From assembly GCF_036013645.1 (NCBI RefSeq), contig NZ_CP107869.1, positions 1 through 64,000 on the forward strand: 64,000 bases of DNA, given 5' to 3'. The position numbers were made by a program, and so were the translations under genes. The notes beneath the pieces were generated by a model. That model was not told the origin of the DNA, made no database searches, and saw only the letters and a program-made list of their open reading frames with translations. Shown one piece after another: positions 6,539 through 15,640 of this stretch (positions are counted from its first letter, which is position 1; the number at the start of each line of letters is the position of its first letter). This stretch comes from Streptomyces sp. NBC_00490 (GTDB taxonomy: Bacteria; Actinomycetota; Actinomycetes; Streptomycetales; Streptomycetaceae).

Positions 6539-9109
6539 GTGACAGTGGGAGACCGTATGTGGGGGCCGGACAGCGAGCCGGTCACGGACCGGGAGCTGGT
6601 GGCTCAGGCGTTAGACGCGTCGCGGCCCAAACGACGCAAGAGGGCGCTGGAGATGATCGCGGAGCGCTATGTACGCGAGGTGCTGGTCGCGACGGCGCGC
6701 AGGATGGGGGACGCGGAGGCGGCGGCAGAGGTCACCCAGGAGACCTTCGCCGACGCCTGCGACAAGCTCCTGAAAGGAGAGGGGCCGGCGAACCCCGACC
6801 GGCTGGGCGGCTGGCTCATCAACTTCAGCCGCCGCCGCGAACTCAACCACTACCGGCGCCGAGACGTGGCCCGGGAGCGTCTGAGCAAGGCCGACGTGCA
6901 GGGTGACGCTTTCGGGTCGGGTGTGTCCCGGGTGGGCGTGGCACGGGACGACGAGAAGCGGCTGGCCGAGGCGCGCGTCATCGCGAGCAGACTCGGGGGC
7001 ACCCTGGCCGAGGACGAACAGGAGATCTATCAGCTCTACTACCAACAGGGCCTGTCGGTGGCCGAGATCACGGGGCGCCTGGCAGCGAGCGGACGGGCGC
7101 TGTCGCACAAGACCGTTCAGAACAAGGTCACCAGGGTGGCCGCCGTCGTCGCGGTCGGCTTCGAGGCGTTCCTGCTCGTGCAGCAGGACCGCACACTGTG
7201 CCGCCGGTTGACCGACATCGTCGGCAGGTACCCGGGTGAGTTCGGCGGCGAGCTGCGGGATCACGTGCTCAAGCACGCCCGCAAATGCGCCGACTGCGGT
7301 TCCTGCGCGGTGTGTCCCACCTGCAGGGTGCGCGACATCCTCGCCCTCGACACCTGCGTGAAGTCCACAAAGTGCCACCGGTGCACGGTGTGTGACGGCG
7401 AACGGACCGCCCTCAAAGCCGAATGGGCACCCGCGCTCGTCATCCTGCTGTTCGTCCGCCCGGTGCGCACACTCGTTCTCCAGGCCATCAACCAGGCATG
7501 GTCCACAGCCATCTCGGTGCTGTCCTCCGCACCACCGACGCATCCCCCGATCACCTTGTCCGGCCCATTGAGCGCACCACCGTCTACGGTGCGGCCGTTG
7601 CGGCACCCCGTGGTCAAGGCCGCCACGGCCGCAGTCGCCACAGCGGCCGTGATCGTGGGCACCCTGGTGCTCACCCGCCCCGAGGCCGCCTCCCCGGCGC
7701 GGACCGTGCCGGTCGTCGCGACCATGCCGACCATCGCGTACGCCACCGATACACACATCCGCGTCCAGACCAAGGACGAGGCCACAACCGTCGCCACGGT
7801 CGAGGACGGCAGCACCGTCACAGACCTCGTCTGGTCCGCCGACCGACGCCACCTGGGCTGGCTCACCACCACCGGCCGGCAAACGGCGACCACACTGCAC
7901 TCCACCGATCTGACGACCGGCCAGAGCCGCACCTGGAACTGCGACGGCTGCGCCGGCCTCGCCTTCCAGGGAGCGAACCTCGTCAGCGTGCGCCAGGGAG
8001 GCGAGATCCTGTCCCACCCGCCCACCGGCGCGGCACCCCGCACCCTGGACTTCCAGGGCGTCGACCTCACCGCTGCCGCGCTCCAATACTTCCTCGTCGG
8101 CAGCACAGCCCAGGGCAGCGAGCTCCTCATCTTCACGATCGACAACAACGTCGGCGGCGCCGATGGCAACAAGCTGTACCGGATGACCGCCGACGGCATG
8201 GTGACCACCGTCGTCGACGACACCTTCACCCAGATTCCCGGCGGCGCCCGCCAGCCCGGCCAGTACACAGCCATCAGCCCGGACGGCACACGGCTGGCCT
8301 TCGGCGGCAACGTCTCGGGAGGAGATCCCTGCGAGCCGCCGGACGGCGTCACCGTCGTAGACCTCGACGCCGACAAACGCACCACCACCGCGCTGCCCAC
8401 CACCGGTACGCGATCGCCGCTGCGGATCACAGCCGTCTGGTTCGACGCCCGCGGAGACGTTCTGGCCAGCGCCTTCCGCCAGCCGGAGAAGGTCTGCCAG
8501 ACATACGAACTGGGAGATGCCGGCGGCCGGCAGCCGACCGCCGTCTACCGGCTCGCCGCGGGCACCTGGACCAAGACAGACCAGAACGCCACGACGGCCC
8601 AGACCACCCCCGGCGGATGGAATGCGCGACGCGCCGGAACCGTCGGCCTCAACGACTACCGGCCCCCCAAGTCACCACTGCTGGTGACCAACGCCAAAAA
8701 CCAGGAAGCCAAGCTCGACGAGTCCGTCGTGGCCTTCAGCTGGGCTCCTCCCGAGCAGACGGCCACCCCCCTGCTGGGCACGCTGTGGGCGCCGAACCAG
8801 AAGGGATACGGGCTGCCCGAACCCTCCATGTTCTACAACGGCGGCAGCCCCTCCGGAATGGTCCGCGACCTGCACTGGACCTCCTGGGGCAAACCCCGCG
8901 CCACAGCAACCGGCGAAGCCATCTACGCCGTCGGCCAATCAGTAGCCGAAAGCCCCTGGGAAACCAGCACCGTCGTCGCCTTCGACCTGGGAAACTGCAA
9001 CGGCGCCCGGACCTACCGGAAAATCAACATCTACTGGCCGCAACACGAAGCCTTCGACCCCGACCGGTACATCGATGTATGCACGGGACAGTACTCGAAC
9101 AACCCCTGA
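6539..9109 (+). CDS. ECF-type sigma factor fused to Cys-rich, transmembrane and extracytoplasmic domains
   Basis: 856 residues. About 20-110 is a sigma-2-like region (AAAEVTQETFADACD, then an Arg-rich INFSRRRELNHYRRR). About 155-200 is a sigma-4 helix-turn-helix (LSVAEITGRLAASGRALSHKTVQNK). About 245-287 holds ten cysteines and a histidine in CxxC-type spacing, as in zinc-binding anti-sigma domains. About 358-378 is a membrane helix. The remaining 470 residues are strand-rich with TolB/WD-like repeats (SADRRHLGWLT, SPDGTRLAFGG) and would lie outside the cell. ECF proteins with fused regulatory C-termini are known in actinobacteria. Start GTG 6539 follows GGGGG; GTG 6545 is possible. It is likely an integral sensor that controls its own sigma domain. 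Confidence 0.85.
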   Translation: MTVGDRMWGPDSEPVTDRELVAQALDASRPKRRKRALEMIAERYVREVLVATARRMGDAEAAAEVTQETFADACDKLLKGEGPANPDRLGGWLINFSRRRELNHYRRRDVARERLSKADVQGDAFGSGVSRVGVARDDEKRLAEARVIASRLGGTLAEDEQEIYQLYYQQGLSVAEITGRLAASGRALSHKTVQNKVTRVAAVVAVGFEAFLLVQQDRTLCRRLTDIVGRYPGEFGGELRDHVLKHARKCADCGSCAVCPTCRVRDILALDTCVKSTKCHRCTVCDGERTALKAEWAPALVILLFVRPVRTLVLQAINQAWSTAISVLSSAPPTHPPITLSGPLSAPPSTVRPLRHPVVKAATAAVATAAVIVGTLVLTRPEAASPARTVPVVATMPTIAYATDTHIRVQTKDEATTVATVEDGSTVTDLVWSADRRHLGWLTTTGRQTATTLHSTDLTTGQSRTWNCDGCAGLAFQGANLVSVRQGGEILSHPPTGAAPRTLDFQGVDLTAAALQYFLVGSTAQGSELLIFTIDNNVGGADGNKLYRMTADGMVTTVVDDTFTQIPGGARQPGQYTAISPDGTRLAFGGNVSGGDPCEPPDGVTVVDLDADKRTTTALPTTGTRSPLRITAVWFDARGDVLASAFRQPEKVCQTYELGDAGGRQPTAVYRLAAGTWTKTDQNATTAQTTPGGWNARRAGTVGLNDYRPPKSPLLVTNAKNQEAKLDESVVAFSWAPPEQTATPLLGTLWAPNQKGYGLPEPSMFYNGGSPSGMVRDLHWTSWGKPRATATGEAIYAVGQSVAESPWETSTVVAFDLGNCNGARTYRKINIYWPQHEAFDPDRYIDVCTGQYSNNP

Positions 9110-9231
9110 GCCCGCCCCGCTACTCCGCAACCGACCCACGCCAGACACCTGCAAGCCCGATAGGCCCGAGGACTGCGAGCAAGCGAGCCACCGCTGCACG
9201 GCCGAAATGAAAGAGCCCTCGCCCACCGGCC

Positions 9232-9598
9232 GATACCGACTTCGTCCTGCGGGACGGCACACACGCCGAGTGCAGCCGGGTCGGCGACGGACGGGCCGAC
9301 TACTCCCACAAGCACCGCAGGCACGGGGTGAACGTGCCCGTGGTCACCGATCCGGACGGGCAGCCGGCTGCTGTGGCTGTCACCCGCGCTGCCGGGCCGG
9401 ACCCACGACCTGACCGCGGCGCACACACCGGATCATCCGCATCTTCGAGCGCCAGGGCGTTCCCGTCCGGCACGGGCACCGGTCGAACGCGGCGTCGCGC
9501 ATCTGAAGTCCTGGCGCATCTTCCGTAGATCCCGCTGCAGCCCCAACCGCATGGCGTCAATCGCCAGAGCCGTCCTCACTCTGGAGCGGCAACGCTGA
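9232..9598 (+). pseudogene. IS5-type transposase fragment (frameshifted)
   Basis: The frame opens with DGTHAE and SHKHRRHGVNV, typical of a DDE transposase central domain, then shifts frame near 9365 (LPGRTHDLTAA appears in the neighbouring frame), loses the middle and ends with ERGVAHLKSWRIFRRS-like C-terminal sequence and a stop at 9596. No start codon or terminal repeats remain. A matching C-terminal tail lies at 12725-12845, so relics of this IS bracket the STAND gene between them. Confidence 0.7.
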
Positions 9599-9785
9599 AG
9601 AAGCTCAGTGATGAAGTTTGACCGCCTGGGGTGCCGCAACTCAGGGCGTGTCATGGCGAGCTGCATCGAGTTCTGAGCCAGTTGTCGAACTCCAGACGGG
9701 AGGCGATCACTGCGCGGTCGGCCGGGACCGCCGTCACCGAGTACCACAGGCACCCTCCACGGATCGGTCTGTCAAGCCGCAGGCA

Positions 9786-12482
9786 TCACTGATGGCGGCG
9801 GAAGAGACGGGCGCGGGGCACGGGGCGGTTGAGTGTCCTGCAGAGTTCGGTGTCGACAAGGTCGGGGAAGGGCATGCCGGCGGCGTGATAGTGGGTTCGG
9901 GACTGCTGGAGGGTGTGGAGGACGTCGTCATGCCGGCCGGCGGCGCCGTAGAGACGGGCAAGGCGGAAGCTGGCCTGAGCGGCGCCGACGTGGTCGCTGG
10001 GGCCGGCGAGGGCTTGCTCTGCCAGCGTGATGGCGTCGCTGAGGCGGTTTGCCTCGGCGTGCAGCAGGGCTTGCACGGTCAGTGCCCTGCTGCGGCCTCG
10101 ATGGTCGCCGCAGGCGTCGGTCTCCTGAAGCGCACGGCTGATCAGTTCGGCGGCGGTGTGGTCGCCCTCGTAGAGCGCCATGTCGGCCAGCCCCAGGGTT
10201 GCCCAGGTGTGCCCGCGGTGGTCCCGAACAGCGTGCAGGGTTTGGGCAGCGTGCTCGTAGTGGGTGCGGGCCGCGGCCCACCGTGGATCCAGTGCGGGAC
10301 GGCTTGTGATGTGGCACCCGGGCCAGGGGCCTGCGTACCAGCGGCGAGGGAGCGGGCAGCCGCCCACCGTGCTCTCCTTCTCGGTGTCGGCGCGGGTGCG
10401 CAGAATCCACCCGATACCGCGGGGTTCCGCGTTGGCGGCGAACAGGGCCTGTGCTTGGTCGAGTTGAGCGAGTGCTTGGTCGTAGTGAGCGTGGTGTCGG
10501 CTGATCACCGCCTTTTCCCGCAGGGTCCATGCCAGTCCGCGTTCAAGCGGCAGGGCCCTGAAGAGACTCTCGGCCGCGGTGAGCGTTCGCGCTGCTTCCC
10601 ACAGCTCGCCCTGCTGGCGTTGCAGGATTCCTAGGTTGCCCAGGGCATCGCTCTCGCCGTATGCGTCGCCCGAGCTGTGGAAGAGAGCGATCGCTTCGCT
10701 GAAGCACTCTGCGGCCCTGCCCACGTCACTGCCGCCGTCACGCAAGGCTTCGCCGAGGTTGCGCAGCAGCGCGGCGCGGGCCCCGCCATCCCCCAGACGG
10801 TCGGCCGCGTCCAGAGCAAGCTCATGGACCTGGCTGCTGATGTCCCAGCGCCACTGATGCTCAAGAGCGATACTCATGGCGTCGGTGATCTCCCAGCACA
10901 GCTCCCACCACCCGCGAACGTGAGCATGGGCGACAGCTTCCACCAGCACCACACGCTCGGCTTCGAACCACTCGACGGCCTCTTTCACATCACCCGCCAC
11001 AGCGTCGTCTGGCGGCAGACGGCGGACCGCACCGTCACGGCCGCTGTGCCGGGCACCGGCCGGCCGTAGCTGCGTGTCGGCTGCGTCGGCCGCGCTGAGG
11101 AGGGCACCCAGCAGACGCAGCACGGCGCTGTCGGACTCGTCCGCCGACTGCTCGGCCGCTCGCTCCTTGGAGAACCCGCGCGCGAGATCGTGGAGCAGGA
11201 TGCGCTGGCCGCCTGCCTCGGCGCGGCGAGCCTGCACGAGATGTGCCAGTAGTAGTCCCTCCAGGCACGCGTCGGCCGTATTGGCGTCCACATCTAGCAA
11301 AGGCGACAGCGCCCAGGCCGGCAGGTCGGGAGTGTCCAGGGCGGACATCAGCCTGAACGCACGCTGCTGCAACGACGGGAGTGCCTGATAACCAGCGCGG
11401 AAGACCGCGCGCACGCTGCGCTCGCCCAGGCTCAGCACATCCAGCCGCCGGTGGTCGTCGGCGAGATCGCGGGCGAAGGAGCCCACAGTACGGGCGGGAA
11501 ACGTGGCCAGCCGCGCTCCCGCGATGCGCAGGGCCAGCGGGAGCCCGCCGCACAAACGGACCACGTCGCGACCTGCTTCGGGGTCCTCGTCCACCCGGTC
11601 CCCGCCGCTGATCCGTCTCAACAGATCCCAGGCGGTGTCCTCGTCCAGCCCGGCCAATGCGACGCGCTCATCCACGGCCAGTGTGGCAAGGCCCTGGCGA
11701 CTGGTGATCAGTACAGCGCACGAAGACCCACCCGGTATCAGCGCACCTATCTGCTGTTCACTGGCCGCGTTGTCCAGAATGATCAGAACACGCCGGTCGG
11801 CCAGCTCCGTTCGGAACTGCCGTGTCCGTCCAGCCTCATCGTCGGGGATTCGGCCGCGCGCTACTCCCAGAGCCACCAGGAAGTCGCCCAGAACCTCACC
11901 CACGGCAGCAGGACGTTCCTCCGCCCCGTTCAGGTCGACGAAAAGCTGGCCGTCGGGGAAAGACGGCATCAGCCGATGAGCAGCCTGCACCACGACGGCC
12001 GTCTTGCCGACCCCGCCCGGACCGTACACCAGGCACACCCTGCCACCGCCCGCACGCCCAGCAGCCTCCACCAGCAGCGCCAACTCCTGGCCGCGACCGG
12101 TGAAATCCGCCACCGCCAGCGGCAACTGACGCGGGATTCCGAACGATTCCGGAAGAAGGAAATCGCCATGGGCGAGAACGGGCCCGTACGGCGACAGCAG
12201 CACCCGCAGCTCCTCTACGCCTGCGGGATCCTCACCCAGAGCCAGTACCAGCCGCCGTCGCAGCAGAGCCTGTGCAGCCGGAGAACGGCCCGCCTCATCG
12301 ACCAGAGCCGCACTCTCCTCACCGGGCAGCCGTCCGGCGACCCACCGGTACAGCCGCCCCAGCCGGTCGGCCACCGACTGCTCCACACCCTCCATCGCGC
12401 GATCCGCCAGATCGGCACCCAACCTCTTCGCAGACACGATCGCCAAGGCGACCACTGCTGCCACGAGCTCCTCGACCGTCAT
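9786..12482 (-). CDS. STAND/NB-ARC ATPase with C-terminal TPR repeats
   Basis: 898 residues. About 1-110 is a helical N-terminal domain of unknown type, in the place an effector or adaptor would occupy. The P-loop GPGGVGKT is near residue 155, followed by Walker B-like VLIILDN and a GLPLAL motif, the signature of NB-ARC ATPases. A winged-helix/helical part follows, then TPR-like repeats from about 560 to the end. Such proteins include AfsR-type regulators and antiphage STAND sensors. The N-terminus lacks an AfsR-type SARP domain, so a signalling or defence role is more likely. It is flanked by relics of the same IS family, which suggests arrival as a cassette. Confidence 0.85.
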   Translation of the reverse strand: MTVEELVAAVVALAIVSAKRLGADLADRAMEGVEQSVADRLGRLYRWVAGRLPGEESAALVDEAGRSPAAQALLRRRLVLALGEDPAGVEELRVLLSPYGPVLAHGDFLLPESFGIPRQLPLAVADFTGRGQELALLVEAAGRAGGGRVCLVYGPGGVGKTAVVVQAAHRLMPSFPDGQLFVDLNGAEERPAAVGEVLGDFLVALGVARGRIPDDEAGRTRQFRTELADRRVLIILDNAASEQQIGALIPGGSSCAVLITSRQGLATLAVDERVALAGLDEDTAWDLLRRISGGDRVDEDPEAGRDVVRLCGGLPLALRIAGARLATFPARTVGSFARDLADDHRRLDVLSLGERSVRAVFRAGYQALPSLQQRAFRLMSALDTPDLPAWALSPLLDVDANTADACLEGLLLAHLVQARRAEAGGQRILLHDLARGFSKERAAEQSADESDSAVLRLLGALLSAADAADTQLRPAGARHSGRDGAVRRLPPDDAVAGDVKEAVEWFEAERVVLVEAVAHAHVRGWWELCWEITDAMSIALEHQWRWDISSQVHELALDAADRLGDGGARAALLRNLGEALRDGGSDVGRAAECFSEAIALFHSSGDAYGESDALGNLGILQRQQGELWEAARTLTAAESLFRALPLERGLAWTLREKAVISRHHAHYDQALAQLDQAQALFAANAEPRGIGWILRTRADTEKESTVGGCPLPRRWYAGPWPGCHITSRPALDPRWAAARTHYEHAAQTLHAVRDHRGHTWATLGLADMALYEGDHTAAELISRALQETDACGDHRGRSRALTVQALLHAEANRLSDAITLAEQALAGPSDHVGAAQASFRLARLYGAAGRHDDVLHTLQQSRTHYHAAGMPFPDLVDTELCRTLNRPVPRARLFRRHQ

Positions 12483-12724
12483 CGACCGCCCCCGGTCCTC
12501 CGCCGTAGCAGCCGCGCCGTCCCCAAACGCGCTACCGCCGCTCCGACGTCAGTCATGCCCAAAACGCCGCCAAGCGGCACCTGGCCCCTCTTCCCATGGC
12601 CATCAATGATGCTCCTCGCGCCTCCCTGCCAGAAGTTCGCGGCACAGCGGTCGTTGGCTGAGACACTGCCAAGATCACCGGTCGGGCGTATGGCCAACCG
12701 CACGCTCTCCGCAACGCGAACTCC

Positions 12725-12845
12725 GGTGGAACGGGGCAGGCGCGGCCCGTCTGAGGTCCTGGCGCATCGTCCGAAGAGCGTGTGCAACACGAATCAAGTG
12801 TCGTCAACTACCGCAGACGTCCTCACCCTGAAGCAGCCCCGCTGA
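12725..12845 (+). pseudogene. IS transposase C-terminal relic
   Basis: The translation contains VERG, then in shifted frame a SWRI-like motif and TTADVLTLKQPR before the stop at 12843, matching the C-terminal end of the transposase relic at 9232-9598. Only about 120 bases are recognisable. Between 12483 and 12724 I see no gene. Confidence 0.5.
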
Positions 12846-12849
12846 AAGG

Positions 12850-13084
12850 ACTTACCGCCTCGACGTCGAGGGCGCGGACGCGGATTGGGCGCGAGGCGTG
12901 CTGGACACCACCAGCGACGCGACACATGGATCGAGATCTCGGCGAGCGGCGACGCGCTGCACGTCTGGGGGTTCCGCGCGCTGCCGCATGGCAGACGCAT
13001 CACAGTCAGCCCCGGCGCAGCCGACCGGATGGAAGACCCACTTCCGGCGCCTGGCCGGCCGTACCGCACGGGGACGTGCCGACA
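12850..13084 (+). pseudogene. Possible primase/polymerase fragment
   Basis: In two neighbouring frames the sequence reads LDVEGADADWARGVLD and, after a shift, WIEISASGDALHVWG. WxExSASGDGLHVWG-type sequence is typical of the N-terminal domain of bifunctional DNA primase/polymerase proteins of actinobacterial plasmids and phages. The rest of that protein is missing, so this is a short relic next to the SSB gene. The assignment rests on one motif. Confidence 0.45.
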
Positions 13085-13117
13085 GGGGGTTGACCCCCAC
13101 ATGGAACACACTATTAT
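13085..13117 (+). promoter_or_regulatory. ssb: Promoter P3 with palindromic operator
   Basis: TTGACC (13090-13095) and TATTAT (13112-13117) are 16 bases apart. The -35 is embedded in the palindrome GGGGGT-TG-ACCCCC (13085-13098). This is the best conserved of the three promoters of this design and drives the SSB gene. Confidence 0.75.
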
Positions 13118-13137
13118 TTGATGTAAGAGGTGTTCGT

Positions 13138-13605
13138 ATGGCCCCGTCCGTCACGCACGTGAGCGGCACCGTCGCCGGTGGCGTGGAAGTCCGCTTCACC
13201 CAAGACGGCGTCGCTGTCTGCCGGTTCCGCCTCACCGAGACCCCCACGCAGTGGGATGCCACCGCGCAGCAGTGGCGTGACCTGGATCCGATTTCCTACA
13301 TCTGCACCGCCTGGCGGGACCTGGCCACGAACGCCGCCGAATCGCTCGTCGACGGGGTCAGCGTCCTGGTCAAGGGGCGCATCACCGGGGTCAGGGACAA
13401 CGCCCTCTACCTGAGCGTCGACGACCTCGGCATCAGCCTGCGCAGGCGCATCGCCTACACCGAGACCAGCCTGCCCAGCCCGATCGCCGCCCGCCCCTAC
13501 ACCGCTCCCCCAGCGCCCCAGCCCGCCGCCACCTCCCACCAGGCCGCCGGGCCGGGCCGTCCGCCCGCCTGGTGGGAGCAGAAGCAGACCGCCCACCGGC
13601 CCTAG
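13138..13605 (+). CDS. ssb: Single-stranded DNA-binding protein, plasmid type
   Basis: 155 residues. The first 105 form an OB-fold typical of SSB: an N-terminal strand pair (THVSGTVAGGVEVRF), the VCRFRLTET segment, ISYICTAWRDLATNAAESL and VLVKGRI. The rest is a Pro/Ala/Gln-rich tail ending in a basic HRP rather than the acidic tip of chromosomal SSBs. It would coat single strands during replication or transfer. ATG 13138 follows AAGAGG; the longer open frame from 12898 runs through the promoter and a primase relic and is rejected. A strong hairpin follows at 13682. Confidence 0.9.
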   Translation: MAPSVTHVSGTVAGGVEVRFTQDGVAVCRFRLTETPTQWDATAQQWRDLDPISYICTAWRDLATNAAESLVDGVSVLVKGRITGVRDNALYLSVDDLGISLRRRIAYTETSLPSPIAARPYTAPPAPQPAATSHQAAGPGRPPAWWEQKQTAHRP

Positions 13606-13681
13606 CCCGGCCCCTCCACCCCGGCCGCCGACGGCACTCCCCTTCCCGTCGCCGCTGACCACACCCCTCTTCGCCCGCCCC

Positions 13682-13715
13682 GGCGCGGCACCGGTTCGCC
13701 TGCCGGTGCCGCGCC
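13682..13715 (+). terminator. Terminator-like hairpin after ssb
   Basis: A perfect 13-bp stem (GGCGCGGCACCGG with its complement) around an 8-base loop, about 75 bases after the ssb stop codon. Confidence 0.7.
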
Positions 13716-13819
13716 CCGCCCGAAAGGCTGCCGGCCCTCCATGCCCGCACACGCCCTGTCCGAACGAGCCGCACGCGCCGCGCTCGCCGGGCGGTGATCC
13801 TGCAACAACGCCGTGTCGG

Positions 13820-14197
13820 CTACCGCGTACTGCCGTCGTCGAGCCCAGCGATGACTCTCAGGTCCGCTTCGGACATGACCAGGCCCCTGGCGATCTCCTG
13901 GGTGAGCAGCGGCTCCGGATTGTGCCTGCCGCTGCGGAGCATGTGGATGGTGGACATCGATCGTGCGGTCTCCCTTGCCATCGCCCTGACCGGAATCCCG
14001 CGCAGGTCCATCAACCTGGTGAGCGCCCTTGCGAACGGATGCGGCTCCAGCCGCCCAGCAGGGGCAACGGCAGGACCGAGGACCACGTCGCCGATCTTGG
14101 CCTGGAATCTGATCAGTTGGTCGCCCGCAAACCCGATCTTCGCGACGAAAGGCAGGCTCTCACCACCGCTGGAACCGACCATGCCCGGCACTGACAC
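13820..14197 (-). CDS. Helix-turn-helix (XRE-like) regulator, small
   Basis: 125 residues from GTG 14197 (GAGG upstream), or 120 from ATG 14183. From about residue 53 the sequence FARALTRLMDLRGIPVRAMA..., MSTIHMLRSGRHNPEPLL, IARGLVM...ADLRVIAGLD has the five-helix pattern of XRE-type DNA-binding domains. The N-terminal 50 residues have no known match and follow a degraded region, so the start could have been altered by rearrangement. It is a candidate binder of one of the operators in this window, by position near ssb only. Confidence 0.6.
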   Translation of the reverse strand: MSVPGMVGSSGGESLPFVAKIGFAGDQLIRFQAKIGDVVLGPAVAPAGRLEPHPFARALTRLMDLRGIPVRAMARETARSMSTIHMLRSGRHNPEPLLTQEIARGLVMSEADLRVIAGLDDGSTR

Positions 14198-14209
14198 CTC
14201 GGTCGGTCA

Positions 14210-14460
14210 ACCTTGAAGGGTGACCGTGGTGATCACTCTCGATCTCCAGGGGAAGAGCCGGCTCAACTTCGCGGACCTTCCAGTCGCGGTTCCACCAGGG
14301 AAACTCCTGCAACACCCCGTTGAAGAAGGGAGGCAGAACGGTGAGATCCACCGGGTTCCGGAGGGTTCTTCTGACCTCCCCAGATGACACCAGGCCAGTA
14401 CCTCAGTGCCGCGACCACCTCCACCGTCAACATGCGGTTCGCAATCTCCATGGCCACACT
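14210..14460 (-). pseudogene. Frameshifted hypothetical gene remnant
   Basis: On the minus strand one frame gives MAMEIANRMLTVEVVAALRY and, after a single-frame change near 14380, another gives GEVRRTLRNPVDLTVLPPFF and PWWNRDWKVREVEPALPLE. Together they look like one small protein with good codon use, broken by an indel. No function is recognised. Confidence 0.4.
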
Positions 14461-14764
14461 CTCCCACCCCTCGACAGAGCCAACTCCCCCTGACCAGCCG
14501 AACGTTCTCTACCGCGGCACCGTCTCATCAAGACCCCCTACATCGCCCACCCCGAGCCCTTCAGCCAGTCGTGCGGCTGCGGCAGCGCGGCCTCGCCACC
14601 GCGCCTGGCGAGGCGGTGCTGCTCTCCCAGGGCGCCCCCTGGGAGACCTGCGATCTGCGGCCCGCCGACGACCTCCTGCTCGTCGTCTCCGCCCAGCGGC
14701 CGACGGAACAGCCCGTCCGCCGGCCAGCTGGCCGTCAACCGCTCCCACGCAAAGGCCGGGGCGC
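14461..14764. other. Degraded region before the IS630 fragment
   Basis: No intact gene. One + frame (around 14560-14715) keeps good codon bias and reads like the end of an unrelated protein (LLSQGAPWETCDLRPADDLL), then breaks up. This is probably rearranged DNA at the edge of the IS630-type fragment. Confidence 0.35.
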
Positions 14765-15027
14765 TGGTCAAGGCGCATGACTGGCTCACCATCGTTCAAC
14801 TGCCCTCCTATGCGCCGGACTTGAATCCAGTGGAGGGCATCTGGTCACTGTTACGCCGCGGCCCGCTGGCCAACACGGCCTTCACCGACGACGAGCATCT
14901 CGAACGCACCCTCCGCCGCGGCCTGCGCTACATCCAGCTTCGGCCCGACCTCATCGACGGCTGCCTCGCCGGCACCGGACTCACCCTCACCCGACAACAA
15001 CCCGAGGAGATCAGTAACGCGTCGTCC
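14765..15027 (+). pseudogene. IS630-type transposase, C-terminal fragment
   Basis: The frame reads HDWLTIVQLPSYAPDLNPVE followed by GIWSLLRRG and, later, RYIQLRPDLIDGCLAGTGL. The catalytic ..LPxYxPxLNPxE block and the LIDGCLAGTGL tail are typical of IS630-family DDE enzymes. The N-terminal half is absent; an N-terminal fragment of the same family lies at 16818-17074 on the other strand, so the element may have been broken by an inversion or two copies decayed. Confidence 0.75.
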
Positions 15028-15096
15028 ATCGCGGCTTGCACGTTGAAGCCCGGCGACGCCACCGCGTTGCCGGGCATCAACGTGCCAAGGGCCGGG

Positions 15097-15309
15097 CTAC
15101 ATACGCAGATAGCGCAGGGCGCCTTGGAGAACGGCGGAGATGTCCTCGGGACCAGTCAGCCGCAGAGCGACATAGGTCAGAACGAGGGCAACGACGGCGC
15201 GGGTCAGCGCTGTCACGACGGCCGGTACCTGGTCGCCCGGTGCCTTCAACAGGGCGAGCCAGGCGATCACCACCACGACGAGAAGAGCGAGAAGCATCAG
15301 GCCGGTCAT
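15097..15309 (-). CDS. Small two-helix membrane protein
   Basis: 70 residues from ATG 15309, with AAGGA about 8 bases upstream. Two hydrophobic helices (about residues 3-20 and 30-48) are joined by a short basic loop, ending in a polar tail with EDISAVLQGALRYL. The longer frame to 15435 starts in low-quality sequence. Function unknown; the size and topology fit a phage- or plasmid-type small membrane protein. Confidence 0.6.
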   Translation of the reverse strand: MTGLMLLALLVVVVIAWLALLKAPGDQVPAVVTALTRAVVALVLTYVALRLTGPEDISAVLQGALRYLRM

Positions 15310-15640
15310 GGCATTTTCCTTCACACAGGGGACAGGGCATGTCGCAGCCCTGGCGCCCCGGACCGCGACGGCCACCGCTCCTGGCGTGCGGCGGCCTGCC
15401 ACCCACCTGACCAGCAAGGCAGCCGATCGGCTCAACCGATCGGCGCCGATCGCGAATACGGCATGAAGTCGGCGCGGTTTCCGAGGTATCGGGCCGGTAC
15501 GGGGCGTCCGGTCGGCACCGGCACAACTAGAATCGGCTGATCCATTAAATAAGCGGCATATGACAACTTGGGGAAAGATTCACGGATGTTGGGGGACCGC
15601 CATCAAGCTGATTCCCATAACAGCGCAGCAAAGGAACCGC

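Noticed and set aside
9618..10634. A 338-residue plus-strand frame opposite the STAND gene
   Set aside because: Antisense to TPR repeats, with Gly/Val-rich composition and no start signal.
13706..14216. Plus-strand frames across the XRE-like gene
   Set aside because: They are antisense to a helix-turn-helix gene and start within the ssb terminator.
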